Positions 63,415 to 64,000 of a stretch of DNA of 64,000 nucleotides are shown in pieces. The position numbers were made by a program, and so were the translations under genes. Under the pieces are notes generated by a model. That model was not told where the DNA came from and did no database searches. It worked only from the letters and a program-made list of their open reading frames with translations. Location of the stretch: contig OX328110.1 of NCBI GenBank assembly GCA_946811185.2, positions 16,298,456-16,362,455 of the forward strand, given 5' to 3'. The stretch is from Hippopus hippopus. Its lineage: Eukaryota > Mollusca > Bivalvia > Cardiida > Cardiidae. Numbering within the stretch: the first letter of the stretch is position 1; the number at the start of each line of letters is the position of its first letter.

Positions 63415-63618
63415 AATGACACAACTTCAGACTTGCCCAAATGAAAGCACTTGCAGGTGAAAAATCAAACTTGGGATCTCTGTTTTAAAGAGCAGAAACA
63501 ATGTGGGTAAAGGAGAAAGTGCTGGTTACCAGCATTTTTCTCCTTTACCCACAATGTTTCCAAAAGCTTTTTTCTTAAGGGTTGTTAAAAGTCAGGAATA
63601 TGTGGTAAAGGTTTAACG
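63415..63618 (-). mobile_element. TTAA-hairpin element near right edge
   Basis: Runs from ATGACACAACTTCAG to TATGTGGTAAAGGTTTAA with a perfect GCTGGTTACCAGC dyad. The remainder to 64000 is SMC4 intron 25 without recognisable features. Confidence 0.78.
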
Positions 63619-64000
63619 CGGATATTTTCAAAGCTGTCAGCTCTAGATTTGTTTCTTGGGCAAACAAATGAATCCTTAGAGCATCAAATAATCTCAGCAA
63701 GCATTTTCAGTCTTGAAATAAGACCCAAATGATTTTTCCTACTTTTAAAGGATTTTCTGCCTTTTTAAGCTTAAACTGATAATACAAAACTGTCTCAACT
63801 CATGAGGATCTGGTCAGAGATTATTGTATTCACTGAAGTGTGTGAGAGGGTTTCAGGGTACTGTGTAAGTGGAAATTTTTGCGACGTGGAAATTTATGTG
63901 ATTTCACGAATTCGAAAAATTCGCAAACTTTTCTGTTTGCATATTTTAATACAAGTATACCAACAAATAACGAGTATCAATTTGCAATTATTTCCGTACG

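Overview
The window looks like a piece of an animal nuclear genome, most likely a bivalve mollusc. It is AT-rich, its genes are split into short exons by repeat-filled introns with GT/AG borders, and it carries metazoan cell-division genes. The dominant repeats have the layout described for bivalve genomes: short subterminal inverted repeats, a CCGT-type microsatellite, tandem core repeats and a 3' hairpin. The species assignment is an inference. No bacterial-style gene or operon is visible.

Two real host genes are present, head to head, about 1.1 kb apart. On the minus strand, from 15093 down to the left edge, are the first eight coding exons (301 codons) of a centromere protein I (CENP-I) gene, a component of the inner kinetochore (CCAN). 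On the plus strand, from 16235 to beyond the right edge, are 25 consecutive coding exons (1225 codons, every junction in phase) of SMC4, the condensin ATPase subunit. Only the last stretch of the C-terminal head is missing. Both genes act on mitotic chromosomes, so the shared 15094-16234 interval is a candidate bidirectional promoter.

Almost everything else is mobile DNA. SMC4 intron 1 (16368-28168) holds a complete 4.85-kb DNA transposon (18946-23798) with about 34-bp terminal inverted repeats and a 4-bp ATAT target duplication. It encodes a four-exon, 632-codon transposase-like protein with a DDD-type acidic core and a single premature stop. Its first 31 or so bases match the ends of at least ten short non-autonomous elements of about 250 bp scattered through the window, so it is the probable source of their mobilising enzyme.

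Other elements are: a decayed mariner (5694-7030); a mariner deletion derivative (4123-4345); a 1.1-kb hAT-like element (11540-12625); more than 30 copies of a piggyBac-like, TTAA-flanked element with a 60-bp perfect hairpin; three families of Helitron/Helentron-like non-autonomous elements; tRNA-derived SINEs; a LINE fragment; and several foldback elements. Nested insertions give clean empty-site evidence for some of these.
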